Shown here: one piece after another, positions 52,452 through 62,698 of the stretch
How positions within the stretch are numbered: the first letter of the stretch is position 1
Layout: the number at the start of each line of letters is the position of its first letter
DNA from: Pleurodeles waltl
Taxonomy: Eukaryota > Chordata > Amphibia > Caudata > Salamandridae
Length of the DNA stretch: 64,000 nucleotides
Assembly (NCBI RefSeq): GCF_031143425.1
Contig: NC_090438.1
Coordinates: 775,755,138 to 775,819,137 of the forward strand
Direction: 5' to 3'
Program-made: the position numbers and the translations under genes
Notes under the pieces: generated by a model
What the model saw: the letters and a program-made list of their open reading frames with translations, nothing else
What the model was told of the DNA's origin: nothing
The model's database searches: none

Positions 52452-52920
52452 GTATGTTACCCCCAATTTCTGCAGAAATTGTATGTAATTTGGTGTGCTC
52501 TTCTTCCTGTGTATACTGTAAGGTCGATCCAACAACTGCATCTGCTGTATGCTGGGTAATTGTTTAATAAATAGAGTTTAAAAAAAGAGAATGGTAAGCT
52601 CTGCTTGCCTTTGAGATTTCTGCCCTTCCATTTTCTCTGCATCGGAACAACCTTTGTGTTATCAACGCTTTCACGCATGGCACTTACTAGTCCTCTTTCT
52701 TCTCCTCTATTGTTTCCTCTTCCTAACATGCTGCTTTGTCTAGCCTAATTCCGTGTTTGACGGGCTAATTTGCTCCAGCCTTTCTTGGCACCTAAACATT
52801 GCCTCACCCCACCCAATTTCTATGTCTTGTTTACTCTGCAAAGCCATAGCTAGCCTTAATGTTCCAAGGTTCTGTCTGCCCTCAGCACGTTTCTGTATCT
52901 GGAGATCTTGTTAGCATATT
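52452..52920. other. Flank of element C and target of the second Harbinger
   Basis: No gene. 52552-52590 reads TTGTTTAATAAATAGAG then an A-rich run, like a plus-strand poly(A) end of an unidentified retroelement. The last three bases, ATT, are the target duplication of the element starting at 52921. Confidence 0.5.
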
Positions 52921-53359
52921 GGCCCTCATTATGACATTGGCGGTAAGTGCCGCTTACCGCCATGCTGACTGCTTCCAACATACCGCGACCGCGGTGGTAC
53001 ACCGCTAAGCGTATTATGGCCCACACATAGAAATCCGCCACTATACAGACACACACACAAGTCCGCCACACCAAAGGTCAGTGATAAACTGGCGGTACCA
53101 AAACCCACACCACTACGCCAATAGAAACACGCCCACAGTATTATGACCCACGAATTACCGCGGCGGACATTCAACCGCAATAAACCATTGGCGGTACATA
53201 CCGCCTCGCTCAAAATACACACACACTAACAAAACAATACCACATTGGACAATTCAAACTACACATACCTGACACACATACAAACACCACACCCACACCC
53301 ACAAACCACTATAAAACACACACCTGCATTACCCACAACCCTTTACCACTACAATTTAC

Positions 53360-55220
53360 CACAGAGAGAGCATCTCCACTCACACCTGTATGCACTACAT
53401 CCTCATCCACTACCTCCATCACCATCATGCCTATCACTACACGTCCCTCGCTGGCAGTCACCTCTCCCACATCCATGCACACGTCCCCTGTTTCCTCTCC
53501 CACTGTGTCTGTGCCCCCTCTTCCCAAAGTACACAAACGCAAGCACTCAGACACCCTACAGCCATCCACCTCACGACAGCATCCAGCCCATGCACCTGCA
53601 CCCAAACACAGCAGACAGACACCTCCTACAACCACTCCCTCTTCCTCCACTCCCAAACCTTCACCCTCTTCCAGCCCCAGTGTCCCTAAAAGGCTTTTCC
53701 TCTCCACCCTTGACCTATTCCCTGGCCTTCCCCTCCCCCGTCCTTCACTTCGGGCCAGGGTAGGCAGAACCTAGGCCAGCACCTCAGCCACCCAGTCAAT
53801 GGCCACTGTAGTTTCTGCAGCTACTGCTGGTGTGAGAGGCTCCAAGGAGAGACCCGTCAGCACTGCCAGTGTGCCTGCACCAGCAGCCAAGGGCAAGAAG
53901 GGTCCACCAGCTAGCAAGTGCAAGGAGGCATCACCAGCTAGCAAGGGCAAGGAGGAACCACCAGCTAGCAAGGGCAAGGAGACACCACCAGCTAGCAAGG
54001 GCAAGGAGGCACCACCAGCTAGCAAGGGCAAAAAGGGACCACCAGCTACCAAGGGCAGGAAGGGAACACCAGCTGGCAGAAGCAAGGAGGCACCACCAGC
54101 TGCCAAGGATAGGAAGGGGACACTAGCTGCCAAGGGCAAGGAAAAAGGCACATACACCACAGGCAGGATGGATCTGGTGCCTGGTGCTGGAGCAGCATCT
54201 GGGCAAACAACACCAGCCATGGCACTTCAGCAGTCCGAGGCTGCAGGGGAAGGGCTGGAGCCTCCCCCCACCACTGACAGCACCGCCACCTGCACTGCCA
54301 GCAGCACTACTGCCAGCAGCAGCAGCCCCAGTGGGCAGCCGTCCAAGGCTGCAGGGGAAGGGCTGGAGCCTCCCCCCACCACTGACAGCACCGCCACCTG
54401 CAACGCCACCAGCACCGCCATATGCACTGCCACGTGCACCACTGCCAGCAGCAGCAGCCCCAGAGGGCAGCCGTCCGAGGGTGCAGGGGAAGGGCTGGAG
54501 CCTCCCCCCACCACTGACAGCACCGCCACCTGCACCGCCACCTGCACCGCCGGCAGCACCGCCACCTACACCACTGCCAGCAGCAGCAGCCCCAGTGGGC
54601 AGCCGTCCAAGGCTGCAGGGGAAGGGCTGGAGCCTCCCCCCACCACTGACAGCACCGCCGCCAGCACCGCCACATGCACCGCCACGTGCACCACTGCTAG
54701 CAGCCCCAGTGGGCAGCCGTCCGAGGTTGCAGGGGAAGGGCTGGAGCCTCCCCCCACCACTGACAGCACCGCCACCAGCACCGCCACCTGCACCGCCACA
54801 TGCACCACTGCCAGCAGCAGCAGCCCCAGTGGGCAGCCGTCCGAGGATGCAGGGGAAGGGCTGGAGCCTCCCCCCACCACTGACAGCACCGCCACCTGCA
54901 CCACCGCCAGCACCGCCACCTGCCCCGCCACCTGCTCCACCACCTGCACCACTGCCAGCAGCAGCAGCCCCAGTGGGCAGCCGTCTGAGGCTGCAGAGGA
55001 AGGGCTGGAGCCTCCCCCCACCACTGACAGCACCGCCACCTGCACAACTGTCAGCAGCAGCAGCCCCAGTGGACAGCCGTTCAAGGCTACAGGGGAAGGG
55101 CTGGGGCCTCCCCCACCACTGACAGCACCTGCACCACCACCACCTGCACCGCCAGCAGCACCACTGCCAGCAGCAGCAGCCCCAGTGGGCAGCCACCCGA
55201 GGCTGCAGGGGAAGGGCTAG
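53360..55220 (+). pseudogene. Gene-3-like tail reading frame with nested repeats
   Basis: 53427-53774 (HTSPVSSPTVSVPPLPKVHKRKH, then PKRLFLSTLDLFPGLP) aligns with exon 4 of gene 3 at 14085-14340. After a frame change the 473-codon frame at 53799-55220 has about nine copies of a 9-residue KEAPPASKG unit, then eight larger units starting AGEGLEPPPTTDS. No Myb-like domain or start exon is present. Other frames are open as well, so translation is unproven. Confidence 0.5.
53908..55215 (+). repeat. 27-bp array and nested 96-144-bp array
   Basis: 53908-54135: 27-bp units (AGCTAGCAAGGGCAAGGAGG and on). 54233-55215: eight units that begin GAGGCTGCAGGGGAAGGGCT and contain a variable number of an inner 12-bp repeat, ACCGCCACCTGC. 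Length differences between units are multiples of 3. Confidence 0.85.
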
Positions 55221-55419
55221 AGCCTCCCCCCACCACTGGCAGAACCGCCTCCAGCCCCGCAACTGCCACCACTGAGCAGCCGTCACTGCCGGCGGGCAGT
55301 GTGTAGTCGTGCCTACATGGGCTGTAGTGCGTCCTGGCCCCTGCAACAACTGTAGGTGTGACACCCAGGTGAGAGACTGTACCTTGCACCATTCAGGATC
55401 TGCATTGCTGGGCAAAAAG

Positions 55420-55985
55420 CCCCCTTCAGAACTAATGGAAGAAGGCATCCACTCACCCTCTCCTTGCCAGGATGAAGCACACTGGACACAAAGCCCCCTC
55501 CAGAGCCAGTGGAAGAAGCCATCCACTCACCCCCTCCATGCCAGGATGAAGCACACTGGGCACAAAGCCCCCTTCAGAGCCAGTGGAAGAAGCCATCCAC
55601 TCACCCCCTCCTTGCCGGGATGAAGCACACTGGGCACAAAGTCCCCTCCAGAACCAGTGGAAGAAGGCATCCACTCACCCCCTCCTTGCCAGGATGAAGC
55701 ACACTGGGCACAAGGCCCTCTCCAGAACCAGTGGAGAAGACATCCACTTGAGAGACTGTGGCTTTGCACTCCCCAGGACCAAGCAGTGGGCAAACCACAC
55801 ACTAGAGAGACTGTGGCTTTGCCCTCCCCAGGACCAAGCAGTGGACAAATCACCCACTAGAGAGACTGTGGGTTTGCACTCCCCAGGACCAAGCAGTGGG
55901 CAAACCACCCACTAGAGAGACTGTGGCCTTGCACTCCCCAGGACCAAGCAGTGGGCAAACCACCCACTAGAGAGACTTCGGCTTT
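55420..55985 (+). repeat. 74-bp and 55-bp tandem arrays
   Basis: About four 74-bp units (GATGAAGCACACTGGGCACA and on) are followed by four to five 55-bp units (CTAGAGAGACTGTGGCTTTG and on). Same order and related sequence as 15795-16165 in the full Harbinger. Confidence 0.85.
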
Positions 55986-56752
55986 CCCTTCCCCAGACAT
56001 CGCAGAGGGTTTTGTAGCCCCCTCCAGGAGCAGTGGAGTTTTACCATTTCCAGCTAAGGTGCCCCCCTTACCCTTCCCCCTGAGGTGCCTGTGTATCTTT
56101 GACCTGATGCCCCAGCAGTGTTCTCTCCGTATTGAGGCAGGAGTCAAGTGTGGCCTTTGCCTATGTGTTATGGCCCTGTGGGCCACGGACATTTTGGACT
56201 AGTCATTGTCTCGCCATTTGTATATATTGTAGATACTGTTTTGTGCTTTAAGGACGTATTTCTCAAAGTGTATATTATTACACTTGCTTTACTCACTTCC
56301 TTTTGTCCTTGCGTTATTCCTGAGGAGTACGGGGTGAATATGTAATGTTGTAGCATCTGTTTGTGTGTATGGTGTTGGGGGTGGAGGTAGGGGTGTTGCA
56401 TGTTTGTGTCTACCAGCATGGGGAAGATCTGCAGTTCAGGCTCCATGGCGTTGTGGTTCTTCCTTGAGTGTCGAGAGGTGAGTCGTCTTCCTTCTGTGTA
56501 CTGTTTTTGCCGTGCTTTCGATGGCGGTTGTACCGCCCCGGAAAAGCTGGCGGATTGGCTTGTTGTAATACTGTGTGCGGTACATTGTCTTCCGTCTGGC
56601 TGTTGGCGGTTACCGCCGCAGTGCTTGTTGCTACCGCCGTGGCGGTCGGTGTGTTAAAGTTGCTGTCTGTGTTGGCGGTTTCCGCCAGGGTCAAAATTTC
56701 ATTTTTTTTTACCGCCGCTTTATCACCAACCGCCAGGGTTGTAATGAGGGCC
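55986..56752 (+). other. 3' non-coding end of the deleted Harbinger
   Basis: No gene. It matches 16170-17018, ending in GGCGGT/ACCGCC-rich DNA and the terminal repeat. Confidence 0.6.
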
Positions 56753-57309
56753 ATTGTGTCTAACTTCTCTATGTGAAACAGCCTCCTTGAGTTATATCAC
56801 TTTGTTTAATCTACTTTTTGCCTCCTTATTGTGTTGCACTATTCTACTGTACTTTCCGTCCTTGTGGTTGTGCACAATAAGAACAGTACTTACTGCCCTA
56901 CTCTTTAGCTGCCCTTTGCCTTTCCTCTTATGATTTCTTTGTGACCTAACTATACAATCCAAACTCCCCGATGATTCTATTTGTCTGTATGCTATGCAGT
57001 ACAGAAAACATATTTATTCTATGATGTAACATAGACATTTTTAAACATGCATTTATTAGTTTGAATAGTGAGACAAAAATATACAACTCTCAACCCAACT
57101 ATGAGGAACTTTGACCTGACATCATATTACAAAGCAGTACGTGGCAATAAATGTTCCCATTTCCACATCTATGCATAGTAGAGTTGTGGATAATGCTTGT
57201 ACCATACACTCCATATGAAATACGGCAGTCTGTATCACACATAACACACAATCAGATAGATGGAGAACCATGGGCAGAGGAAGGGGAGCGGATGGGTTGG
57301 TCAGATGAC
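56753..57309. other. AT-rich flank, no gene seen
   Basis: Begins with the ATT duplication. It is the continuation of the sequence before 52918 and probably includes the 3' UTR of the minus-strand L1-like element, but no diagnostic tail was found. Confidence 0.4.
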
Positions 57310-59749
57310 CTACATCGATTTGTCTAGGAAAACCACTATCTGTTCCCCTCTAGATCCCTCACACCCTGCCTCAGGCGCCATCCACCAATAAATCCCAAAT
57401 CTCATGACACTTGTGCCCTCCCAAGTGTGGAAACCCCAGCCTCCTGCAACTGTAACCAGCTCACTAGAGGGGGCCCAGCTGTCGAGGTGTCGCACGCCAG
57501 CAGGCATCTTGTCCCAAGATAGACACAGCTGCTCCTGGCAATATGCTGCATCTCTAAGCCAATCACATTTGCAAGGGGAGTCCCTGCAACCCCACCTCAT
57601 TGCCACCCTGCGCTTCACCAATAGTGGTAACATGCCGACCAGCTTCCTTACTCCACACAGTACGTCTTTCACGTATTCCAGGAAAGCCACCATAGGGGTG
57701 CGCGGAACTGCTCTCTCCGTCACGGCGTCTATCACGTTGAACACCTCTTGCCAGAAGCTCTGTACCCTGGGCATCCTCAAGCCGAGTGCATAAAATCCGC
57801 CTCCTCAGCAGAACAGCGCCAGGAACGGGAATCAGGGCAAAACCCCATGTGTTGTAAATGTGTCTGAGTATAATAAACCTGGCACAAGAATTTAAAATGT
57901 ATCAGGCATAGGTGGGAGTTTTGCGAAAGGTCACAAATATGCATGCAGCAGTAGCTCCAGCCAAAATCCAAGAGCCCCACGCCCAAGTCTTGTTCCCAGA
58001 GCGTGCGGGTGCCCGGGGCAGCAGCCAGCGCCATCACCTGTATTGCAGTGTATAATCTGATGATCAGTCGGCGCGACGTCTGAGAGGAAAGAAGGATCTC
58101 TGAACCCTGAAATACTGAGGGGGAGGACGTGAAGTCCACATTAATGTGCGCTGTTGAAGGTATATAGTGGGGTATTCAGGGGCTCCCACAATGCCGCATA
58201 AGGGGTAATAAATTGTCCCTCGGGGTATAAGGAGCCCATGGTGCTCAGCTGCATCTAATGGAGCCTTGCAAGGGTGCCAGGGTAACACGTCATGGGAAGC
58301 ATCGGCTGATCCAAGAGGAGCATGGAATGTGCATAAAGAATGCTCATGTCCGTCCTGCGACGGAGTTCATGCAAGGCCCACACTGTGCACGCCACCGTAT
58401 CCACCCCTGCACGGGGACACCTTGGGGGTTATATATGGCCCTTGACAGTCGGTAGGGCCATATCTGCTCCTGTTCGAGCTCAGTGTGAGGTAAATGCTGT
58501 ATGAATCCAAAAATGTGCAAACTGCACTTGGTCACAGCAATCGTACAGATCCATTTCAGGAGCCGCCAGTCCCCCCAGTTCAAAGGGCAGCGTGAGCAGC
58601 TCACAGGACACCTGCGGTTGTCCTCCTGCCCAGACCAAAGAGACCAGTAATGAACACAGTCTCTTTCTGGAGCTCCGCGTGAGTGGTATCGGTAAGTTAA
58701 TGAACATGGCATCCTACCCGCCAACGAAAGTGGCAAGGACTTCCAGCAGTCTACCTTCTCCTCCAGCAAAGCAATTGCTTTATAGTAATTTGCACCTACT
58801 GGGCATCTAATTTCCTGCTTCGCCAAATCCCCAGGTAACAGACAGGTTCTTTCGCTCAGAACAGGGGGAACTCAGAAGCATCCAGATCATCCACATCTGT
58901 TAAAGGAAAGACTATGGATTTAGCCCAGTTGATTTTGATACCTGATAGCTCTCCATAACGTATAACCTCTCATATTAGGGGGGCTAAATTGGTCTGCGGG
59001 TCCTGCACAAGAAGCGTGACATCCTCACATACATTGACACCGGGATCGGACGCTGCCAAAAGGCAAGCCCACGGTGGTGGCGATGTTGCCGCAGATGCGA
59101 AGCTAACAGCTCCATCACCACCGCAAATAAAATTGGCAAGAGAGGGCAACCCTGATGGGTGCCCCTGGAGACAGGGAACGGTTCAGTAATGGAACCAATG
59201 ATGCATAGTTTAGCTGAGGGTTACGCATATAGCAGTTTTGTGAGTCGAATAAAGTTGGGGCTAATTCCCAATCTGCCAAGAAGCACAAAGAGATAGGACC
59301 AAGAAGTCAAGTGCTTTGGTTGCGTCTAGGAATACCACAGCCACACTAGCCTCGGACCCACTGATTGAGCCACAGCGAAGTAATTCAGCAGATTAAATGC
59401 GGTTGACCTTCCCGGGATGAACCCAGAAAGGTCCGGCAAGACAATAACAGGCAGGAGGGACAACAGCCTTGAGGCAATCAGTTTCACCTAGATCTTATTG
59501 TTGATGGCAATCAATGACAAAGGTCGGTAAGAGTTGCATTTAACCAGATTTTTACCAGGTTTAAGCACAGTTACTATCAGAGCTTCCCTTAGAGATGGCG
59601 GCAGTATCCTGTACATTTCTGGGAGAAATGGCGCCATCAAACCTGCATACTACTTATAGAACACCACAGTCAAACCATCAAAACCAGGCACTTTGTCCCC
59701 GAGATGTCCCTCGATGATCTGAATAATATCTTCCTCCAAAAAGGGGGAG
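57310..59749 (-). pseudogene. L1/Tx1-like LINE ORF2, decayed
   Basis: From 59749 downward: PGFDGLTVVFYK, SLREALIVTVLKPGKN, SYRPLSLIAINNKI, GFIPGRST, VVFLDATKALD (RT fingers and palm). A damaged YADD box (one base lost, about 59025) and SGIKINWAKSIVFPL follow. The thumb region YYKAIALLEEKVDCWKSLPLSL is at about 58780. A C-terminal region with a late Cys-rich stretch runs to 57310. The GIKINWAKS and PGRST spellings are L1-like. Many stops and frameshifts. The 5' half is cut off by LTR D at 59750. Confidence 0.8.
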
Positions 59750-60962
59750 TGTAAGGAAATGCCTCCTTGGCATGGTTGCCCCCTGACTTTTTGCCTTTGC
59801 TGATGCTATGTTTACAATTGAAAGTGTGCTGAGGCCTGCTAACCAGGCCCCAGCACCAGTGTTCTTTCCCTAACCTGTACTTTTGTATCCACAATTGGCA
59901 GACCCTGGCATCCAGATAAGTCCCTTGTAACTGGTACTTCTAGTACCAAGGGCCCTGATGCCAAGGAAGGTCTCTAAGGGCTGCAGCATGTCTTATGCCA
60001 CCCTGGAGACCTCTCACTCAGCACAGACACACTGCTTGCCAGCTTGTGTGTGCTAGTGAGGACAAAACGAGTAAGTCGACATGGCACTCCCCTCAGGGTG
60101 CCATGCCAGCCTCTCACTGCCTATACAGTATAGGTAAGCCACCCCTCTAGCAGGCCTTACAGCCCTAAGGCAGGGTGCACTATACCATAGGTGAGGGTAC
60201 CAGTGCATGAGCATGGTACCCCTACAGTGTCTAAACAAAACCTTAGACATTGTAAGTGCAGGGTAGCCATAAGAGTATATGGTCTGGGAGTCTGTCAAAC
60301 ACGAACTCCACAGCACCATAATGGCTACACTGAAAACTGGGAAGTTTGGTATCAAACTTCTCAGCACAATAAATGCACACTGATGCCAGTGTACATTTTA
60401 TTGTAAAATACACCCCAGAGGGCACCTTAGAGGTGCCCCCTGAAACTTAACCGACTATCTGTGTAGGCTGACTAGTTTTAGCAGCCTGCCACAAAGCGAG
60501 ACATGTTGCTGGCCCCATGGGGAGAGGGCCTTTGTCACTCTGAGGCCAGTAACAAAGCCTGCACTGGGTGGAGATGCTAACACCTCCCCCAGGCAGGAAT
60601 TGTCACACCTGGCGGTGAGCCTCAAAGGCTCACCTCCTTTGTGCCAACCCAGCAGGACACTCCAGCTAGTGGAGTTGCCCGCCCCCTCCGGCCAGGCCCC
60701 ACTTTTGGCGGCAAGGCCGGAGAAAATAATGAGAAAAACAAGGAGGAGTCACTGGCCAGTCAGGACAGCCCCTAAGGTGTCCTGAGCTGAGGTGACTCTA
60801 ACTTTTAGAAATCCTCCATCTTGCAGATGGAGGATTCCCCCAATAGGGTTAGGATTGTGACCCCCTCCCCTTGGGAGGAGGCACAAAGAGGGTGTACCCA
60901 CCCTCAGGGCTAGTAGCCATTGGCTACTAACCCCCCAGACCTAAACACGCCCTTAAATTTAG

Positions 60963-60969
60963 TATTTAA
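60963..60969 (+). promoter_or_regulatory. TATA-like box of LTR D
   Basis: TATTTAA followed by GGGCTACCCTGAACCC, placed like the TATA boxes of A and C (context TATTTAGGG). Probable transcription start about 30 bp downstream. Confidence 0.45.
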
Positions 60970-62166
60970 GGGCTACCCTGAACCCTAGAAAATTAGATTC
61001 CTGCAACTACAAGAAGAAGGACTGCCTAGCTGAAAACCCCTGCAGCGGAAGACCAGAAGACGACAACTGCCTTGGCTCCAGAAACTCACCGGCCTGTCTC
61101 CTGCCTTCCAAAGATCCTGCTCCAGCGACGCCTTCCAAAGGGACCCGCGACCTCGACATCCTCGGAGGACTGCCCCTGCTTCGAAAAGACAAGAAACTCC
61201 CGAGGACAGCGGACCTGCTCCAAGAAAGGCTGCAACTTTGTTTCCAGCAGCTTTGAAAGAACCCTGCAAGCTCCCCGCAAGAAGCGTGAGACTTGCAACA
61301 CTGCACCCGGCGACCCCGACGCGGCTGGTGGCGATCCAACACCTCAGGAGGGACCCCAGGACTACTCTGATACTGTGAGTACCAAAACCTGTCCCCCCTG
61401 AGCCCCCACAGCGCCGCCTGCAGAGGGAATCCCGAGGCTTCCCCTGACCGCGACTCTTTGAACCTAAAGTCCCGACGCCTGGGAGAGACCCTGCACCCGC
61501 AGCCCCCAGGACCTGAAGGACCGGACTTTCACTGGAGAAGTGACCCCCAGGAGTCCCTCTCCCTTGCCCAAGTGGAGGTTTCCCCGAGGAATCCCCCCCT
61601 TGCCTGCCTGCAGCGCTGAAGAGATCCCTAGATCTCCCATTGACTTCCATTACAAACCCGACGCTTGTTTCTACACTGCACCCGGCCGCCCCCGTGCTGC
61701 TGAGGGTGAAATTTCTGTGTGGGCTTGTGTCCCCCCCGGTGCCCTACAAAACCCCCCTGGTCTGCCCTCCGAAGACGCGGGTACTTACCTGCAAGCAGAC
61801 CGGAACCGGGGCACCCCCTTCTCTCCATTCTAGCCTATGTGTTTTGGGCACCACTTTGAACTCTGCACCTGACCGGCCCTGAGCTGCTGGTGTGGTGACT
61901 TTGGGGTTGCTCTGAACCCCCAACGGTGGGCTACCTTGGACCAAGAACTAAGCCCTGTAAGTGTCTTACTTACCTGGTTAACCTAACAAATACTTACCTC
62001 CCCTAGGAACTGTGAAAATTGCACTGTGTCCACTTTTAAAACAGCTATTTGTGAATAACTTGAAAAGTATACATGCAATTTTGATGATTTGAAGTTCCTA
62101 AAGTACTTACCTGCAATACCTTTCGAATGAGATATTACATGTAGAATTTGAACCTGTGGTTCTTAA

Positions 62167-62172
62167 AATAAA
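62167..62172 (+). promoter_or_regulatory. Poly(A) signal of LTR D
   Basis: AATAAA about 260 bp before the LTR end and 1.2 kb after the TATA-like box. Confidence 0.5.
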
Positions 62173-62435
62173 CTAAGAAAAGATATTTTTCTATATAAAA
62201 ACCTATTGGCTGGATTTGTCTCTGAGTGTGTGTACCTCATTTATTGTCTATGTGTATGTACAACAAATGCTTAACACTACTCCTTGGATAAGCCTACTGC
62301 TCGACCACACTACCACAAAATAGAGCATTAGTATTATCTATTTTTACCACTATTTTACCTCTAAGGGGAACCGTTGGACTCTGTGCATGCTATTCCTTAC
62401 TTTGAAATAGCACATACAGAGCCAACTTCCTACAT

Positions 62436-62455
62436 TGGTGGATCAGCGGTGGGGT
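62436..62455 (+). other. Primer-binding site of element D
   Basis: TGGTGGATCAGCGGTGGGGT follows the LTR after one T. Same pattern as A and C. The gag start is 263 bp farther on. Confidence 0.65.
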
Positions 62456-62698
62456 ACAAGACTTTGCATTTGCTGGACTACTCAGCCAATACCTGATCAC
62501 ACGACAAATTCCAAAATTGTCATTAGAAATTGATTTTTGCAATTTGAAAAGTTTTCTAAATTCTTAAAAGACCTGCTAGGGCCTTGTGTTAGATCCTGTT
62601 TAGCATTTCTTTTAGAGTTTAAAAGTTTGTAAAAGTTTGAATTAGATTCTAGAACCAGTTGTAGATTCTTAAAAAGTATTCCAACTTTTAGAAGCAAA

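Larger units (their letters stand above)
52921..56752 (+). mobile_element. Internally deleted Harbinger relative (3,832 bp)
   Basis: Ends GGCCCTCATTATGACATTGG and GTTGTAATGAGGGCC are flanked by ATT at 52918-52920 and 56753-56755. The first 390 bp match 8139-8530. The body then matches the tail of gene 3 and the 3' arrays (13990-17018). The first Myb gene, the transposase and the Myb-like exons of gene 3 are missing. It is non-autonomous. Confidence 0.9.
59750..62434 (+). repeat. 5' LTR of element D (2,685 bp)
   Basis: Starts TGTAAGGAAATGCC, ends TTCCTACA one base before the primer-binding site. A TATTTAA box lies at 60963-60969, followed by a GC-rich R/U5 region, and AATAAA is at 62167-62172. 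Open frames inside (for example 61072-61401) have no family features. Confidence 0.85.

Noticed and set aside
54123..55526. 467-codon minus-strand frame opposite the nested repeats
   Set aside because: Trp/Cys/Gly-rich low complexity; open because the tandem repeat lacks stops in most frames. No domain.
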